From positions 1 to 63,376 of the forward strand of contig JAEZFW010000062.1 in NCBI GenBank assembly GCA_023417315.1: a DNA stretch of 63,376 nucleotides. The letters are read 5' to 3'. Source of the DNA: Pseudomonadota bacterium. Its GTDB lineage: Bacteria; Pseudomonadota; Gammaproteobacteria; Steroidobacterales; Steroidobacteraceae. This document shows, in pieces, positions 1 through 8,815 of this stretch (the first letter of the stretch is position 1; the number at the start of each line of letters is the position of its first letter). Position numbers and translations under genes: made by a program. The notes under the pieces were generated by a model. It made no database searches and was not told where the DNA came from. It saw nothing but the letters and a program-made list of their open reading frames with translations.

Positions 1-118
1 ACGGTTGACGGTTGACGGTTGACGGTTGACGGTTGACGGTTGACGGCAAGAAAGCGTGCGGAAGTTGCGCACGGATTCTGAGAAATCCTCTCTGACCGTC
101 AACTGTCAACCGTCAACC
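1..118. repeat. Heptamer tandem array with inverted right arm
   Basis: The window opens in the middle of a perfect 7-bp tandem array (unit ACGGTTG) covering about 1-47. A degenerate array of the reverse complement (GTCAACC) occupies about 94-118, separated by about 47 bp. The left edge is cut by the window start. The same architecture recurs elsewhere in the window with other unit sequences. Confidence 0.9.
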
Positions 119-127
119 CGCCTGACG

Positions 128-1021
128 CTACGCGTCTGCTTCACCAGCGATGCGCTTCCACTCCGTTCCGATCGGCGCGTAGTTGTCCCTAATCGCGATT
201 GGGCGAAAGCCTGCCCAGAGCATGTTGTGGTACGACGGACTCGGTTCGTCGGCCGCGAGCGGAAAACCTGTCTCGGTGGCGATCCAGCTATAGCCCGCAT
301 CGCTCGCGTGATTGATGCGTGTTTGCATCAACGCACGCTGTGCGCCGCGGCGACGAAACTCCTCGCGAGTCGCTGCGAAGGCAAGATAGGCCATGTCGCC
401 ATCGAGGTACATGCCTGCGGCACCGATGATCTCGCCGTGCAATTCCGCCACATACATGGCCCACCGCGCGCGATCGATGAGCTGCGTGAACAGCTCCGCC
501 GCATGTTGCGGCAGGTCGAATGCGGGGCCCAGGACGCTCGCGATCGCATGCGCGTCTGCTTCGCGGGCGGGCCGCGCAAGAACGTCGGACGGCGGCAATG
601 AGACTCGACGAGCCGGCCGCATCATCTTCACCCAGCTCCGTCGATAGGGCTTCAAGCCATGCGCTTGCAGAGCGCGGCCCAAGCGGGAAGGCTGCGCATA
701 GGGGCCGACATGAATCCAGTACGAGGCGATTCCGAGCGACCAGTACCGCTCCATCAGATCGCCGATCTGCTCGTCGGTTGCCGGAGCGTGCTCCCCCAGG
801 CCGATCACTCGGTTGAAGAGCAAGCTCTGGATGCCGCGGCTCGCGAGCAGCAGCGTTCCGCCGGACTCTTCGGCGATGAGTTGCGCAGACAACCGTAACC
901 ACAGTGGCGCGGCCGCGATGATGTCGCGCCAAGCGCGAATTTCGATCTGTTCCGCCATGGCCGCCAGCTCGGCGTCGCCGTAGCTGATGGAGGTTTCGCG
1001 AATAGCCAATTGCGTGCTCAT
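128..1021 (-). CDS. GNAT-family N-acetyltransferase
   Basis: The 297-residue product has a GNAT acetyl-CoA-binding fold in its C-terminal half. The region around residues 215-235 reads as motif A: a beta strand (AYLAFAAT), then the pyrophosphate-binding loop EEFRRRGAQRALM, a form of the R/Q-x-x-G-x-A/G motif. A conserved Asn/Tyr-containing motif B follows (SYHNMLWAGF). The N-terminal 130 residues look like a second, degenerate GNAT repeat, as in tandem GNAT proteins. The substrate cannot be told from sequence. The gene is a single unit on the minus strand, ending ten bases beyond the heptamer array. The start is the ATG at 1021. No signal peptide or membrane segment is visible, so it is probably cytoplasmic. 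Confidence 0.75.
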   Translation of the reverse strand: MSTQLAIRETSISYGDAELAAMAEQIEIRAWRDIIAAAPLWLRLSAQLIAEESGGTLLLASRGIQSLLFNRVIGLGEHAPATDEQIGDLMERYWSLGIASYWIHVGPYAQPSRLGRALQAHGLKPYRRSWVKMMRPARRVSLPPSDVLARPAREADAHAIASVLGPAFDLPQHAAELFTQLIDRARWAMYVAELHGEIIGAAGMYLDGDMAYLAFAATREEFRRRGAQRALMQTRINHASDAGYSWIATETGFPLAADEPSPSYHNMLWAGFRPIAIRDNYAPIGTEWKRIAGEADA

Positions 1022-1191
1022 AAGAGGTCTCCCCGGTCTACGGGAAGAACTCTAAGGACGCTACGTTAAAGCAGCGCTGAAGCGGGCGTGAAAGGAGCGT
1101 GAAATAAGTCAACGAGACCGCGAAGCGCTACCGCGCCGCGCAAGCTGTCGCTAGAAAGCTGCCGCTAGACAGCTCTCTTTACTGAGGACGG

Positions 1192-1746
1192 TTACGCGTC
1201 TTCGTCCTCCTCCCCCTCATCCATTTCATCCTCGTCGTCCGCTTCCTCGCCGCAGTCGGGGCCGAGCCAGCGGCCTTTCATATCGGCCTTCACGGTCATC
1301 TTGTCTGACCCATTGCCGACGGCGATATCGAGCACGCCGGTCATTGTTTCTGGCGTGGGTGCATTGATCTTGAAGGTGCCTGAGCCTTTGTACTCGCCCT
1401 TGCACGTCAACTTGAACTCTTGCGAGGTGCGCGTGCTGCGAACCACTTCATGGGTGCATTCGTCGCGATTGCCTGCATCGAACGGCTTATCGAGATCGCG
1501 CTCGGTGATGCACTCGCGCGAAGTCTCGGTGTGCGGCGCTCCGCCTTGCGAACTCTTGATGCTCGACTCGATCTGCGCGCGCTGCTCGGGCGTGAGCTTA
1601 TCGAGCATCTCTTTGGGCAACGGAGGCATGCCACCCATTTGAGTGGAGGCAGTGATCTCCCACAAACCCGTCTTGACGTTCAGCCGTTCGGCCGCCGGAA
1701 CGGCGAGCGGACAACACGCAATTGCGACGATCAGAAGCGAGCGCAT
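1192..1746 (-). CDS. DUF3617 family secreted protein
   Basis: The 184-residue product begins with a clear Sec signal peptide (MRSLLIVAIACCPLAVPAAE), so it should act in the periplasm or envelope. The mature part starts LNVKTGLWEITASTQMGG, the hallmark of DUF3617 proteins, and has a Met/Pro-rich segment and paired cysteines (ECITERDL, CTHEV, LTCKGEY) typical of that family. Its function is unknown. The C-terminus is unusual: about 18 residues are almost entirely Asp/Glu, a strongly acidic tail. The gene stands alone, in a gap between convergent and divergent neighbours. Confidence 0.7.
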   Translation of the reverse strand: MRSLLIVAIACCPLAVPAAERLNVKTGLWEITASTQMGGMPPLPKEMLDKLTPEQRAQIESSIKSSQGGAPHTETSRECITERDLDKPFDAGNRDECTHEVVRSTRTSQEFKLTCKGEYKGSGTFKINAPTPETMTGVLDIAVGNGSDKMTVKADMKGRWLGPDCGEEADDEDEMDEGEEDEDA

Positions 1747-2046
1747 CGAGATCTCCTAAACGAACGTTCGGACATGCGCTCAGCATGCCACAACCCACGT
1801 GATCGGCACATGCGAGGTCCACGAGCCGCCGTGCGGATCACGGGAATGAGAAGGAGCCACATACAACGCAAAGAACACAAAGGCGGGATGAGGAACGACA
1901 CCCTACGTACCGTGCGTAGCGCGATGAGGGCCAGGATCTACTGAGCAGGACTTTCTTACTTTGTGCTCCTTTATATCGTCCGCTAACCAGTCACCGGAAC
2001 GGCCCGCGCATGCGGTGCGTTCTTGCAGGGTTCGATTACAGCGGAG
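1747..2046. other. Intergenic region with short-period arms
   Basis: This 300-bp gap between the DUF3617 gene and ligD holds no convincing gene. About 1863-1884 carries short A-rich repeats of the form ACAAAG/AGAACA, and about 1951-1974 carries roughly the reverse complement (CTTTCTTACTTTGTGCTCC). This is the same arm-centre-arm layout as the other short-period repeats of the window. The ligD promoter and the divergent DUF3617 promoter must also lie here, but no strong consensus is evident. Confidence 0.5.
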
Positions 2047-4836
2047 ATGCGCGTGGCGTCGCGAAAGCTTTCAACCTATCGCTCAATGCGGGATTTCACG
2101 AAGACGGCGGAGCCGAGCGGCACCCTGCCCGTCAAGTCCTCGCCACGGCTGCGATACGTCATTCAGAAGCACGCGGCAACGCGTTTGCACTTCGATCTGA
2201 GGCTCGAGCTCGACGGTGTCTTCAAGTCCTGGGCAGTCACGCGCGGTCCGTCGCTCGATCCGAAGGACAAGCGGCTCGCCGTGGAAGTGGAGGATCACCC
2301 GCTCGATTACGGCGATTTCGAAGGCACGATCCCGAAGGGGCAGTACGGCGGCGGGACGGTGCAGCTATGGGATCGAGGCTATTGGGCACCGCTCGGCGAG
2401 CTCTCCGCGCAAGAGCAGCTCGAAAGAGGCGAGCTCAAATTCGTCGTGGAAGGCGAGCGCCTGCACGGCAGCTATGTGATCGTGCGCATGAAGGGCGATC
2501 GATATGGTGGAAAGCGTACGAACTGGTTGTTGATCAAGCATCGCGACGACTACGCCAAGGATGCTGGAGCGACGGAAACGATGATGGCTGAGGATCGCTC
2601 GGTCGCCTCGGGTCGCACGATGGCACAGATCGCCGGTGGTACAGGTAAGGGACCGAAGCCCTTCATGCTCGATACGCAGAAGATCGCGCGCCCGGATGCA
2701 ATCTGGAACTCGAAAGAAGCAAACAGCGCCGATCCGGTCGCTCGACGTCATGCAGAGCGTGCGGCACCTCGAGCTGCGGCTAAATCTGCGGCGAAAACCG
2801 CGACCCGCACGCGCGCTGCGAAGATGCCGGAGTTCGTCGAGCCCGAGCTGTGCAACTCCGTCGAGCATCCACCCGCGGCACCGGGCTGGGGACACGAGGT
2901 GAAGTTCGACGGTTATCGAATGCAACTGCGCGTGCAGAACGGCACTGCGGTGCTGCGCACACGCAAAGGCCTCGATTGGTCGGAGAAATTTCCGGAGATC
3001 ATCGAAGCCGGCACGAATCTGCCGGACTGCATGATCGACGGCGAGGTCGCAGCCCTCGATACGAATGGCGCGCCGGATTTCGGCGCATTGCAAGCCGCGC
3101 TGTCGGATGGCGCAACGAAGAATCTGATCTTCTTCGTCTTCGACCTGTTGTTCCTCGAAGGCGAGGATTTACGCAAGCAACCGCTTCGCGAGCGTAAAGC
3201 GCGCCTGAAGGCGCTGCTCGATGAACAATCGCGTGCGGTGACGACGCGCGTTCACTATGTAGAGCATTTCGAGACGGCAGGCGACGCGGTATTGGAATCG
3301 GCATGCCGAATGAATCTCGAAGGCATCATCTCGAAGCAGCTCGATGCGCCCTACCGCAGCGGTCGTGCAGGCGCCTGGCTCAAGGCGAAATGCCGCGCAG
3401 GTCACGAAGTCGTGATCGGCGGCTGGACGCACGAAGCAGGACAGCTGCGCTCGCTGCTCGTAGGCGTGTACCGAGACGATCATCTCGTCTATGTGGGGCG
3501 CGTGGGCACAGGATTCGGACGCGACAAAGTGAAGCGCTTGCAACCGCGCCTGAAAGAAATCACGACCGACAAGAATCCGTTCGGCGGGGAGAACGCGCCG
3601 CGCTCCAAATCGGATATTCGCTGGGTCGAACCGCAGCTGGTCGCCGAGATCGAGTTTGCTGGGTGGACGGGTGGCGGAAATGTACGGCAAGCCTCCTTCA
3701 AGGGTTTGCGAGAAGACAAACCCGCTCGCGAAGTGCAAGCCGAGAAGCCGGCATCCGCGAGCGCCCAGGTTGCCGATCCGATACCCAGCAAGACGAAGCG
3801 CACGAGCAAGACGCGCGCTCGCAGCAAGCCGGACACGAAGCGCATGCAGAACGGTTCAGCGGTAGTGATGGGTATTCCGATCTCCAAGCCCGACAAGCCG
3901 CTTTGGCCAGCGACGAAGGAGCAAGGCCCGATTACCAAGTTGGACCTCGCACGCTACTTCGAATCGGTCGGCGAAGCGCTCATGCCGCATATCGAGGGCC
4001 GGCCGTGTTCGATCATTCGCGCACCCGATGGCATCGAAGGCGAGCGGTTCTTTCAGCGTCACGCGATGCCGGGAACTTCGAGCTTGCTGACGCTCACGCA
4101 TGTCTCCGGCGACCGCAAGCCGTATGTGCAGATCGATCGCGTCGAAGGGTTGATTGCAGTTGCGCAGATCGCCGCAATCGAACTGCACCCGTGGAACTGC
4201 GAGCCGTATCGCCCCGAGATCCCAGGCCGACTCGTGTTCGATCTCGACCCCGCGCTCGATCTGACGTTCGAAGATGTGATCGTCGCCGCGAAGGAGCTCA
4301 AGGAGCGATTGGAAGCACTCGGTCTCGTGACCTTCTGCAAGACGACCGGCGGCAAAGGCTTGCACGTCGTCACGCCGTTGGCGCAGCCGAAGAAAGGCGA
4401 GCTGAACTGGGCTGAAGCGAAAGCGTTCGCACAAGGCGTATGCGCGCGCATGGCGGAAGACAGTCCCGACAAGTACCTGATCAACATGGCCAAGAAACTG
4501 CGCACTGGCCGCATTTTCCTCGACTATCTGCGCAACGATCGGATGTCTACGGCCGTTGCGCCGTTCTCGCCGCGCATGCGCGAGGGCGCAACAGTGTCGA
4601 TGCCGCTCACGTGGTCGCAAGTAAAGTCTGGCCTCGACCCCACGCGCTACACGATGCGCACCGTTCCTGCGCTGCTCGGTAAGCTGAAGGCGTGGCAAGA
4701 GTATTGCGATAGCGAACGCCCCCTCGAACCTGCGATCCGCAAGCTCGTCGATGGTGGCGGGACCCGTGTGAGCGCGACACGGCGCTCGCCGCGTTCGCGC
4801 CGAGCAGAGCGCGAACGCCCCCACGTTTCGAACTGA
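2047..4836 (+). CDS. ligD: ATP-dependent DNA ligase D (PE-LIG-POL)
   Basis: LigD repairs double-strand breaks by bacterial non-homologous end joining, normally with Ku. The domains run in the usual Pseudomonas-type order. First is a 3'-phosphoesterase domain at about residues 15-190 (RYVIQKHAATRLHFDLRLE). Next is an ATP-dependent ligase with nucleotidyl-lysine K286 in EVKFDGYR, plus an OB fold. Last is a primase-like polymerase with the catalytic Asp pair in LVFDLDPALD (about 732-734). A Lys/Arg-rich linker separates LIG and POL. A TTG at 2023 would add eight residues; I prefer the ATG at 2047 because family members begin close to the L-x2-Y-x2-x-RDF-x2-T-x-EP-x-G motif. No ku gene is in the window. 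The length (929 residues) is normal for the family. Confidence 0.95.
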   Translation: MRVASRKLSTYRSMRDFTKTAEPSGTLPVKSSPRLRYVIQKHAATRLHFDLRLELDGVFKSWAVTRGPSLDPKDKRLAVEVEDHPLDYGDFEGTIPKGQYGGGTVQLWDRGYWAPLGELSAQEQLERGELKFVVEGERLHGSYVIVRMKGDRYGGKRTNWLLIKHRDDYAKDAGATETMMAEDRSVASGRTMAQIAGGTGKGPKPFMLDTQKIARPDAIWNSKEANSADPVARRHAERAAPRAAAKSAAKTATRTRAAKMPEFVEPELCNSVEHPPAAPGWGHEVKFDGYRMQLRVQNGTAVLRTRKGLDWSEKFPEIIEAGTNLPDCMIDGEVAALDTNGAPDFGALQAALSDGATKNLIFFVFDLLFLEGEDLRKQPLRERKARLKALLDEQSRAVTTRVHYVEHFETAGDAVLESACRMNLEGIISKQLDAPYRSGRAGAWLKAKCRAGHEVVIGGWTHEAGQLRSLLVGVYRDDHLVYVGRVGTGFGRDKVKRLQPRLKEITTDKNPFGGENAPRSKSDIRWVEPQLVAEIEFAGWTGGGNVRQASFKGLREDKPAREVQAEKPASASAQVADPIPSKTKRTSKTRARSKPDTKRMQNGSAVVMGIPISKPDKPLWPATKEQGPITKLDLARYFESVGEALMPHIEGRPCSIIRAPDGIEGERFFQRHAMPGTSSLLTLTHVSGDRKPYVQIDRVEGLIAVAQIAAIELHPWNCEPYRPEIPGRLVFDLDPALDLTFEDVIVAAKELKERLEALGLVTFCKTTGGKGLHVVTPLAQPKKGELNWAEAKAFAQGVCARMAEDSPDKYLINMAKKLRTGRIFLDYLRNDRMSTAVAPFSPRMREGATVSMPLTWSQVKSGLDPTRYTMRTVPALLGKLKAWQEYCDSERPLEPAIRKLVDGGGTRVSATRRSPRSRRAERERPHVSN

Positions 4837-5035
4837 CGATGGCGAAGAAGAAGCGGGCGCTTCGCCACTGCCCTACGATACGGCTCCAAGCGATCGCTTT
4901 CGAGATCGCTATGAACTCTTGTGTTGGCGTTTCGGACAAGTGACCCGAGCAATGCGCGTTCGAACAATTGCAAGCACCGGCTCGTCCGAGACGACTCGCG
5001 GGCAACGTGCTGAACCAAGACGCGCGGCGCGCGCG

Positions 5036-5866
5036 ATGATGCGTCTGGTCGCATGCGCACTTGCCATCGCAGCGCTTCCGCTCGCGAGTGCCTCCGCAGA
5101 CATCGCAGATGATGTGAACCGAGTGCGACTCGCAGGATGCGAGGGCCGGCAGGCGGCGAAGAATCGCTTACGGGAAACCAAAGAAATGAACGAGATCGCG
5201 CGTGAGTGGTCACGCGGCGGGCGGCTGCGCGATGCGATCAAGCGGACGGATCACCGCCTCGAGAACTCGGCGTCGATGCATGTCCAAGGCGGGAAGAACG
5301 ACGCGGCGATGGTCGCAGCGATGATCGACAACTCGTGCGAGTCGATCGTCGATCCCACCTTCACCCATATCGGGGTGCACAGATCAAAGAGCGAGGTGTG
5401 GGTCGTCGTTGGTAAGCCGTTCAGTGCGCCGAACCCGGGCGATGCCGCGCACGTGAGCGCGCGCGCATTGGAGCTCGTGAACGCGGCTCGCAGCAAACCC
5501 CGGAAGTGCGGCAAAACCGCTTTCGCTGCAGTACCCCCGCTCAAGCTCGCACCGCTTCTCGAGCGAGCGGCGCTCGCGCATGCGAAAGACATGGCCGCGC
5601 ACAGTCGCTTCGATCACATCGGTTCGGACGGAAGCCGGCCCGCGGATCGGGTCACGCGCGCGGGTTATAAGTGGCGCAGCGTTGCCGAGAATATTGCGGC
5701 AGGCTCCCCTGATGTTGAAACGGTCGTGGAGGGCTGGCTCGCCAGCCCTGGACACTGCACGAACATCATGGGCCGACAGTACACGGAGATGGGCGTCGCG
5801 TTCTTCGTAGATATGAAGAGTGAAGCGGATATCTATTGGGCGCAGGTGTTTGGCTCGCGGCGATAG
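5036..5866 (+). CDS. Secreted CAP/SCP-domain protein
   Basis: The product is about 276 residues long and starts at tandem ATGs (5036/5039), followed by a signal peptide (MMRLVACALAIAALPLASASA). It looks like a duplicated CAP (cysteine-rich secretory protein/SCP/PR-1) module. The N-terminal copy, about residues 25-130, is degenerate. The C-terminal copy, about 140-276, is canonical, with LELVNAARSKPRKCG, ALAHAKDMAAHSRFDHIGSDG and VVEGWLASPGHCTNIM, and it keeps the CAP-cavity His and Glu residues. CAP proteins are extracellular; bacterial ones have poorly defined roles. An upstream in-frame extension to 4919 is rejected because it would bury the signal peptide. Confidence 0.85.
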   Translation: MMRLVACALAIAALPLASASADIADDVNRVRLAGCEGRQAAKNRLRETKEMNEIAREWSRGGRLRDAIKRTDHRLENSASMHVQGGKNDAAMVAAMIDNSCESIVDPTFTHIGVHRSKSEVWVVVGKPFSAPNPGDAAHVSARALELVNAARSKPRKCGKTAFAAVPPLKLAPLLERAALAHAKDMAAHSRFDHIGSDGSRPADRVTRAGYKWRSVAENIAAGSPDVETVVEGWLASPGHCTNIMGRQYTEMGVAFFVDMKSEADIYWAQVFGSRR

Positions 5867-5919
5867 CGCGTGCGGCCTCTGAGGCTATGGCATAGAGAGA
5901 AACTCTCGCGACGACGGTC

Positions 5920-5972
5920 TAGGTCGGAATTCATTCCGACTGCTGCGAATGTCGGGTTGAACCCGACCTACA
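5920..5972. repeat. REP-like palindromic pair (GTAGGTCGG type)
   Basis: Two related palindromes lie side by side: TAGGTCGGAATTCATTCCGA (5920-5939) and GTCGGGTTGAACCCGACCTA (5951-5970). The second overlaps the end of the acyl-CoA dehydrogenase gene and supplies its TAG stop codon (5970-5968, minus strand). Related copies are found at 58583-58713. Confidence 0.8.
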
Positions 5973-7629
5973 GAAGCCATGTTTCGTCGCGTGAGCTCTC
6001 GTAGATCTGATTGATCGGTGTACATGCAAAACGGCGAGCGGCTGCAACGCCCGTGCTGTCGTTCGCGCTATCGAGTTGCCATTGTGCGTGCTCGATCAAG
6101 AGCGCGAGCTCGAGCGTGCGTCCAAGTGTCATCGCGAGTCTGCGGGCAGACGCATGCAGTGCTTCTGGCTCGCGGGACTTAGATAACCAGCCCTGTGCCT
6201 GCTCGATGGTGTGCAGCGCGTACTCGCCTAGCGAGCGCAGCTCCGGCGCGCTCGCGGCGCCCGCCGCGGCTCGAACACGCGCGCTCAATGCGGTGATGCC
6301 TGCGAGGGGGTCGCCTCGTAGAACGGCGTCGAGTGACAGAACGTTCGTCGTGCCTTCCCAGATCGGCAGCACCTGCGTGTCACGCAATAACATCGGCACG
6401 CCGGTATCTTCCACATAGCCGGCGCCGCCGAACGCCTCGATGGCTTCACTCACGACCGCGACGGCCTGCTTTGCCGTCAGCAACTTTGCGATCGGTGTGA
6501 GTAGTCTCAGGAGCGCTTTCTGCTCGCTTGTGATCTCACCCGCTTCTTGCAGCCCGATGAGCTCGATCAGCTCGAACGCCAGCAAGAATGCACCGCGAGT
6601 TTCCGCTTCGAGCGTTGCGAGTGTATCGGCATGCAGGGGCAGTTCGGCGAGCCGCTTGCCGAACGCGCGTCGCTCATCTGCATACGATTGCGCCAAAGCG
6701 ATTGCACGGCGCATGAATGCGACGGAGGTGACGCTGTTCCAAGCGCGCGTGATGACGAGCATCGGCTCGATCGCACGCGTCCCGTTGCGCGGCTCACCGA
6801 GCAAAGTTGCCCGCGTGCCGTCTAGATACAACTCTGCCGTCGGCACCTTGCGCGTTCCAAGCTTGTCCTTCAGGCGCTCCACTCGAATGCCGTTGAGGCG
6901 CCCTTCTTCATCGCGCGTTTCGACATAGAACATGGCCAGCCCGCTGCCGCCGGGTCCATTGCCCTCCGGGCGAGCTAGCGTGAGCGCCATCTGCGAGGTG
7001 ACCGCAGAGGTGAACCACTTCTTCCCATACAAACGCCAAACACCGTCGTGGTCACGAGTCGCGCTCGTGAGTGTTGCGCCGACGTCCGAGCCGCCCGTGG
7101 TTTCCGTCATCCATTGTCCGCTGGTCCATACGCGATCAGGATCGCGGCTCGTGATGCGCGGAATCGCGCGCGCGATCGTTTGCTCCTGCTGCGTACCGAG
7201 CAAGGTGCGGGCCGCGCCATCCGTCATCGCAAGCGGACAGGTGTAAACATCCGTCGAAGGATGGAAGAGATAGACATTGGCGAACTGATGAACGCGTGAA
7301 TGACGACCGTGCTTCATCTCATAAGGAATCGCGACGAGCCCGGTGCGCGCAGCCATCGGCGCGGCCTTCTGCCACAACGGCGACAGCTCGATTCGATCGA
7401 CACGGTTTCCCCATGCGTCCCACTGCGTGAGCACGGGTTCGTGCAGGCGATCCTCGAGCTGCATCTGATACAGCTCACCGCCCGCAAGCTCGCCCATGTG
7501 TTCGAGGTCGCCTTCGATTGCACGCAGGACGTCTTCGGGCAGCTTGCGACGCAGATAGTCTCGCAAGAAGCGATCGTCTCGATACTGATTGCCAAGGCGC
7601 GGCGGCGATTGAATGAAGATGTTCGACAT
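5968..7629 (-). CDS. AidB-like acyl-CoA dehydrogenase
   Basis: The 553-residue flavoprotein belongs to the acyl-CoA dehydrogenase superfamily and is closest in layout to the AidB branch. It has a long N-terminal region (PPRLGNQYRDDRFLRDYL), the TETTGGSDVGAT segment of the FAD-binding middle domain, the WRLYGKKWFTSA strand, and a C-terminal four-helix domain with the cofactor-contact segment EAFGGAGYVEDTG. AidB-type enzymes are associated with alkylation stress or short or branched acyl-CoAs; the substrate here is unknown. The gene appears monocistronic, and its stop codon lies inside a REP-like palindrome. Confidence 0.88.
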   Translation of the reverse strand: MSNIFIQSPPRLGNQYRDDRFLRDYLRRKLPEDVLRAIEGDLEHMGELAGGELYQMQLEDRLHEPVLTQWDAWGNRVDRIELSPLWQKAAPMAARTGLVAIPYEMKHGRHSRVHQFANVYLFHPSTDVYTCPLAMTDGAARTLLGTQQEQTIARAIPRITSRDPDRVWTSGQWMTETTGGSDVGATLTSATRDHDGVWRLYGKKWFTSAVTSQMALTLARPEGNGPGGSGLAMFYVETRDEEGRLNGIRVERLKDKLGTRKVPTAELYLDGTRATLLGEPRNGTRAIEPMLVITRAWNSVTSVAFMRRAIALAQSYADERRAFGKRLAELPLHADTLATLEAETRGAFLLAFELIELIGLQEAGEITSEQKALLRLLTPIAKLLTAKQAVAVVSEAIEAFGGAGYVEDTGVPMLLRDTQVLPIWEGTTNVLSLDAVLRGDPLAGITALSARVRAAAGAASAPELRSLGEYALHTIEQAQGWLSKSREPEALHASARRLAMTLGRTLELALLIEHAQWQLDSANDSTGVAAARRFACTPINQIYESSRDETWLL

Positions 7630-7764
7630 GGCAGCACCGCAATGTCAGCGATCTTTGCACCTTAGCCGCAGGGCTACCATGTCGCAATCAGCACTTCAGC
7701 TGAAGCGTGGCCAGCTAAGACGCCGAGAATCTCGCGGAGCCCGCCAACCCGACGACTCCCAGTC

Positions 7765-7913
7765 GTCGTCCTCGCGGAGGCGAGGATCCATCTGATCCTC
7801 GGCGCGTGAATCGATACGGCCGTGGCGTGCAATACATCCGCGTGGTCCGCGTCGTCTGTCCATGCCGCAGCTCGGTCTCGGTTAAGATGGATCCTCGCCT
7901 ACGCGAGGACGAC
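7765..7913. repeat. Inverted pair of REP-like palindromes
   Basis: The two 29-bp copies at 7765-7793 and 7885-7913 are inverted relative to one another and differ at one position. Each contains the core GCGAGGATCCATCT with its own internal hairpin (CCTCGC..GCGAGG). They fill most of the 7630-8037 gap upstream of rtcB, where I see no gene. Further copies lie downstream of the LysR gene near 45.4-45.6 kb. Confidence 0.85.
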
Positions 7914-8037
7914 GCCACTTGGCACGGTTCCACTGTTCGTTGCGAGGATCTCGAGCGCCCCACGCAGGAGGGCACGAGCCTGCTCGTAATGCGTTGGGCT
8001 ACAGATTGCAGCGAAGAGATTGAAGGGGGCGATCGCA

Positions 8038-8361
8038 ATGGCAGACGCGAACTACGAAACCGTTCACATCGAAGGTGGCTCGGACATCAAGATGTGGACG
8101 CGCGGTGTGCCTGTCGAGGAGGAGGCGAAGGCGCAACTCGAGAAGACGGCGAAGATGCCGTTCATCTTTCATCACCTCGCCGTGATGCCCGACGTGCACC
8201 TCGGCAAAGGCTCGACCGTTGGGAGTGTGATTCCAACGCTGAAGGCCGTAATCCCCGCCGCCGTGGGCGTCGACATCGGCTGTTCTTCCGACATCGATCT
8301 GTTAGCCATTCCCGAAGGGGGGGGCGCGGAGGCGCATTTGGCCTCGAGATCCAGGCTCTAG
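8038..8361 (+). pseudogene. rtcB: RtcB RNA ligase, 5' fragment (interrupted by island)
   Basis: Residues 1-82 are a good N-terminal part of RtcB, the GTP/Mn-dependent RNA-splicing ligase that joins 3'-phosphate and 5'-OH RNA ends. The sequence runs through PFIFHHLAVMPDVHLGKGSTVGSVIP to the conserved GVDIGC. At 8281-8283 the Cys codon is interrupted by the island; the frame then reads 25 unrelated residues to a stop at 8361. The remaining RtcB sequence resumes at 37112. The start is the ATG at 8038, preceded by AAGGGGG; a TTG at 8020 is the alternative. The fragment lacks most metal ligands, the guanylated His and the GTP site, so it cannot be functional. Confidence 0.93.
8277..8307. repeat. 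attL: core and left terminal inverted repeat
   Basis: The core CGGCTG (8277-8282) is repeated at 37111-37116. Reading inwards from 8282 the island shows GTTCTT-N3-ACAT-N4-CTGTTA-N-CC. The right end read inwards on the opposite strand shows GTTCTT-N3-ACAT-N5-CTGTTA-N-CC. This matches a tyrosine-recombinase site with a short core flanked by inverted binding repeats. Confidence 0.85.
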
Positions 8362-8663
8362 GGCTTGGGGAGCCGCTTTCCTTTCTTCTTGATCAGTGCC
8401 AATTCCCGTTTGACGATGGCATGTAGCGCTCGCTCATCCTTGTGAGACTCCGCTCTGATGTATGTCAGCGTTAGCAGAGTCAGAGGATGGATATCCAGGA
8501 CGGAGGCGAGTTGCGTGATCTTGTCCAGGGTGGGGGACTTTTCAGCTCGCTCTAGTGCGCCGACGTAAGTGCGACCTGAGATGTCGTGAAAGTCCTCTTG
8601 GGCCATGCCTTGTGACAGCCGAATCTCTCTCAAACTGCCAGCGAAGCCTTTGCGAACGTCCAT
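8358..8663 (-). CDS. XRE-family helix-turn-helix regulator
   Basis: The product is about 101 residues. The N-terminal 65 residues are a lambda-repressor-type HTH: LREIRLSQGMAQEDFHDISG, RTYVGALERAEKSPTLDKITQLASVLDIHP. A short basic tail follows (KKKGKRLPKP). I chose the ATG at 8663; the upstream in-frame start at 8690 would place a palindrome inside the coding sequence. The gene reads leftwards and its stop overlaps the stop of the rtcB fragment. It is divergent from the four-gene cluster starting at 8816, and two palindromes lie between, so it probably represses itself and that cluster. Confidence 0.85.
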   Translation of the reverse strand: MDVRKGFAGSLREIRLSQGMAQEDFHDISGRTYVGALERAEKSPTLDKITQLASVLDIHPLTLLTLTYIRAESHKDERALHAIVKRELALIKKKGKRLPKP

Positions 8664-8668
8664 TCTGA

Positions 8669-8690
8669 GTGTCCCGCAATCAGGGGACAC
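8669..8690. promoter_or_regulatory. Imperfect palindrome upstream of XRE gene
   Basis: The half-sites GTGTCCC and GGGACAC are separated by 8 bases, immediately upstream of the chosen XRE start. This is a candidate autoregulatory operator. Confidence 0.45.
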
Positions 8691-8705
8691 CTAATAGAGA
8701 GCATT

Positions 8706-8736
8706 GAACACTATAGGGCTACACCCTATAGTGTTC
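8706..8736. promoter_or_regulatory. Perfect 13-bp inverted repeat, candidate operator
   Basis: GAACACTATAGGG and its exact reverse complement are separated by CTACA, in the short divergent region between the XRE gene and the 274-residue gene. The size and perfect symmetry suit a dimeric XRE regulator binding site, and the inner ACTATA could overlap a -10 element. That the neighbouring XRE protein binds here is an inference. Confidence 0.75.
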
Positions 8737-8815
8737 ATCGCCCCGGATTCGTCATCCGGAGTAACCTCTGGTCGCTAATGTCTATGCGCACGCCGTATAC
8801 GCGTGCCCCACGCAC

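Noticed and set aside
1..118. Possible CRISPR array at the left edge
   Set aside because: The unit is 7 bp with no spacers; it is a simple tandem array with an inverted arm.
2023..2046. TTG start that would lengthen LigD by eight residues
   Set aside because: LigD proteins start just before the Y-x2-x-RDF segment; the extra residues match nothing in the family.
4839..4943. A 34-codon ORF starting MAKKKRALRH just after ligD
   Set aside because: It is short, has no conserved pattern, and its basic start looks like a chance ORF from the ligD-proximal GC-rich sequence.
8020..8361. The 5' rtcB ORF as a stand-alone small protein
   Set aside because: It matches the first 82 residues of RtcB exactly up to the island border, and the rest of RtcB resumes at the other end of the island.
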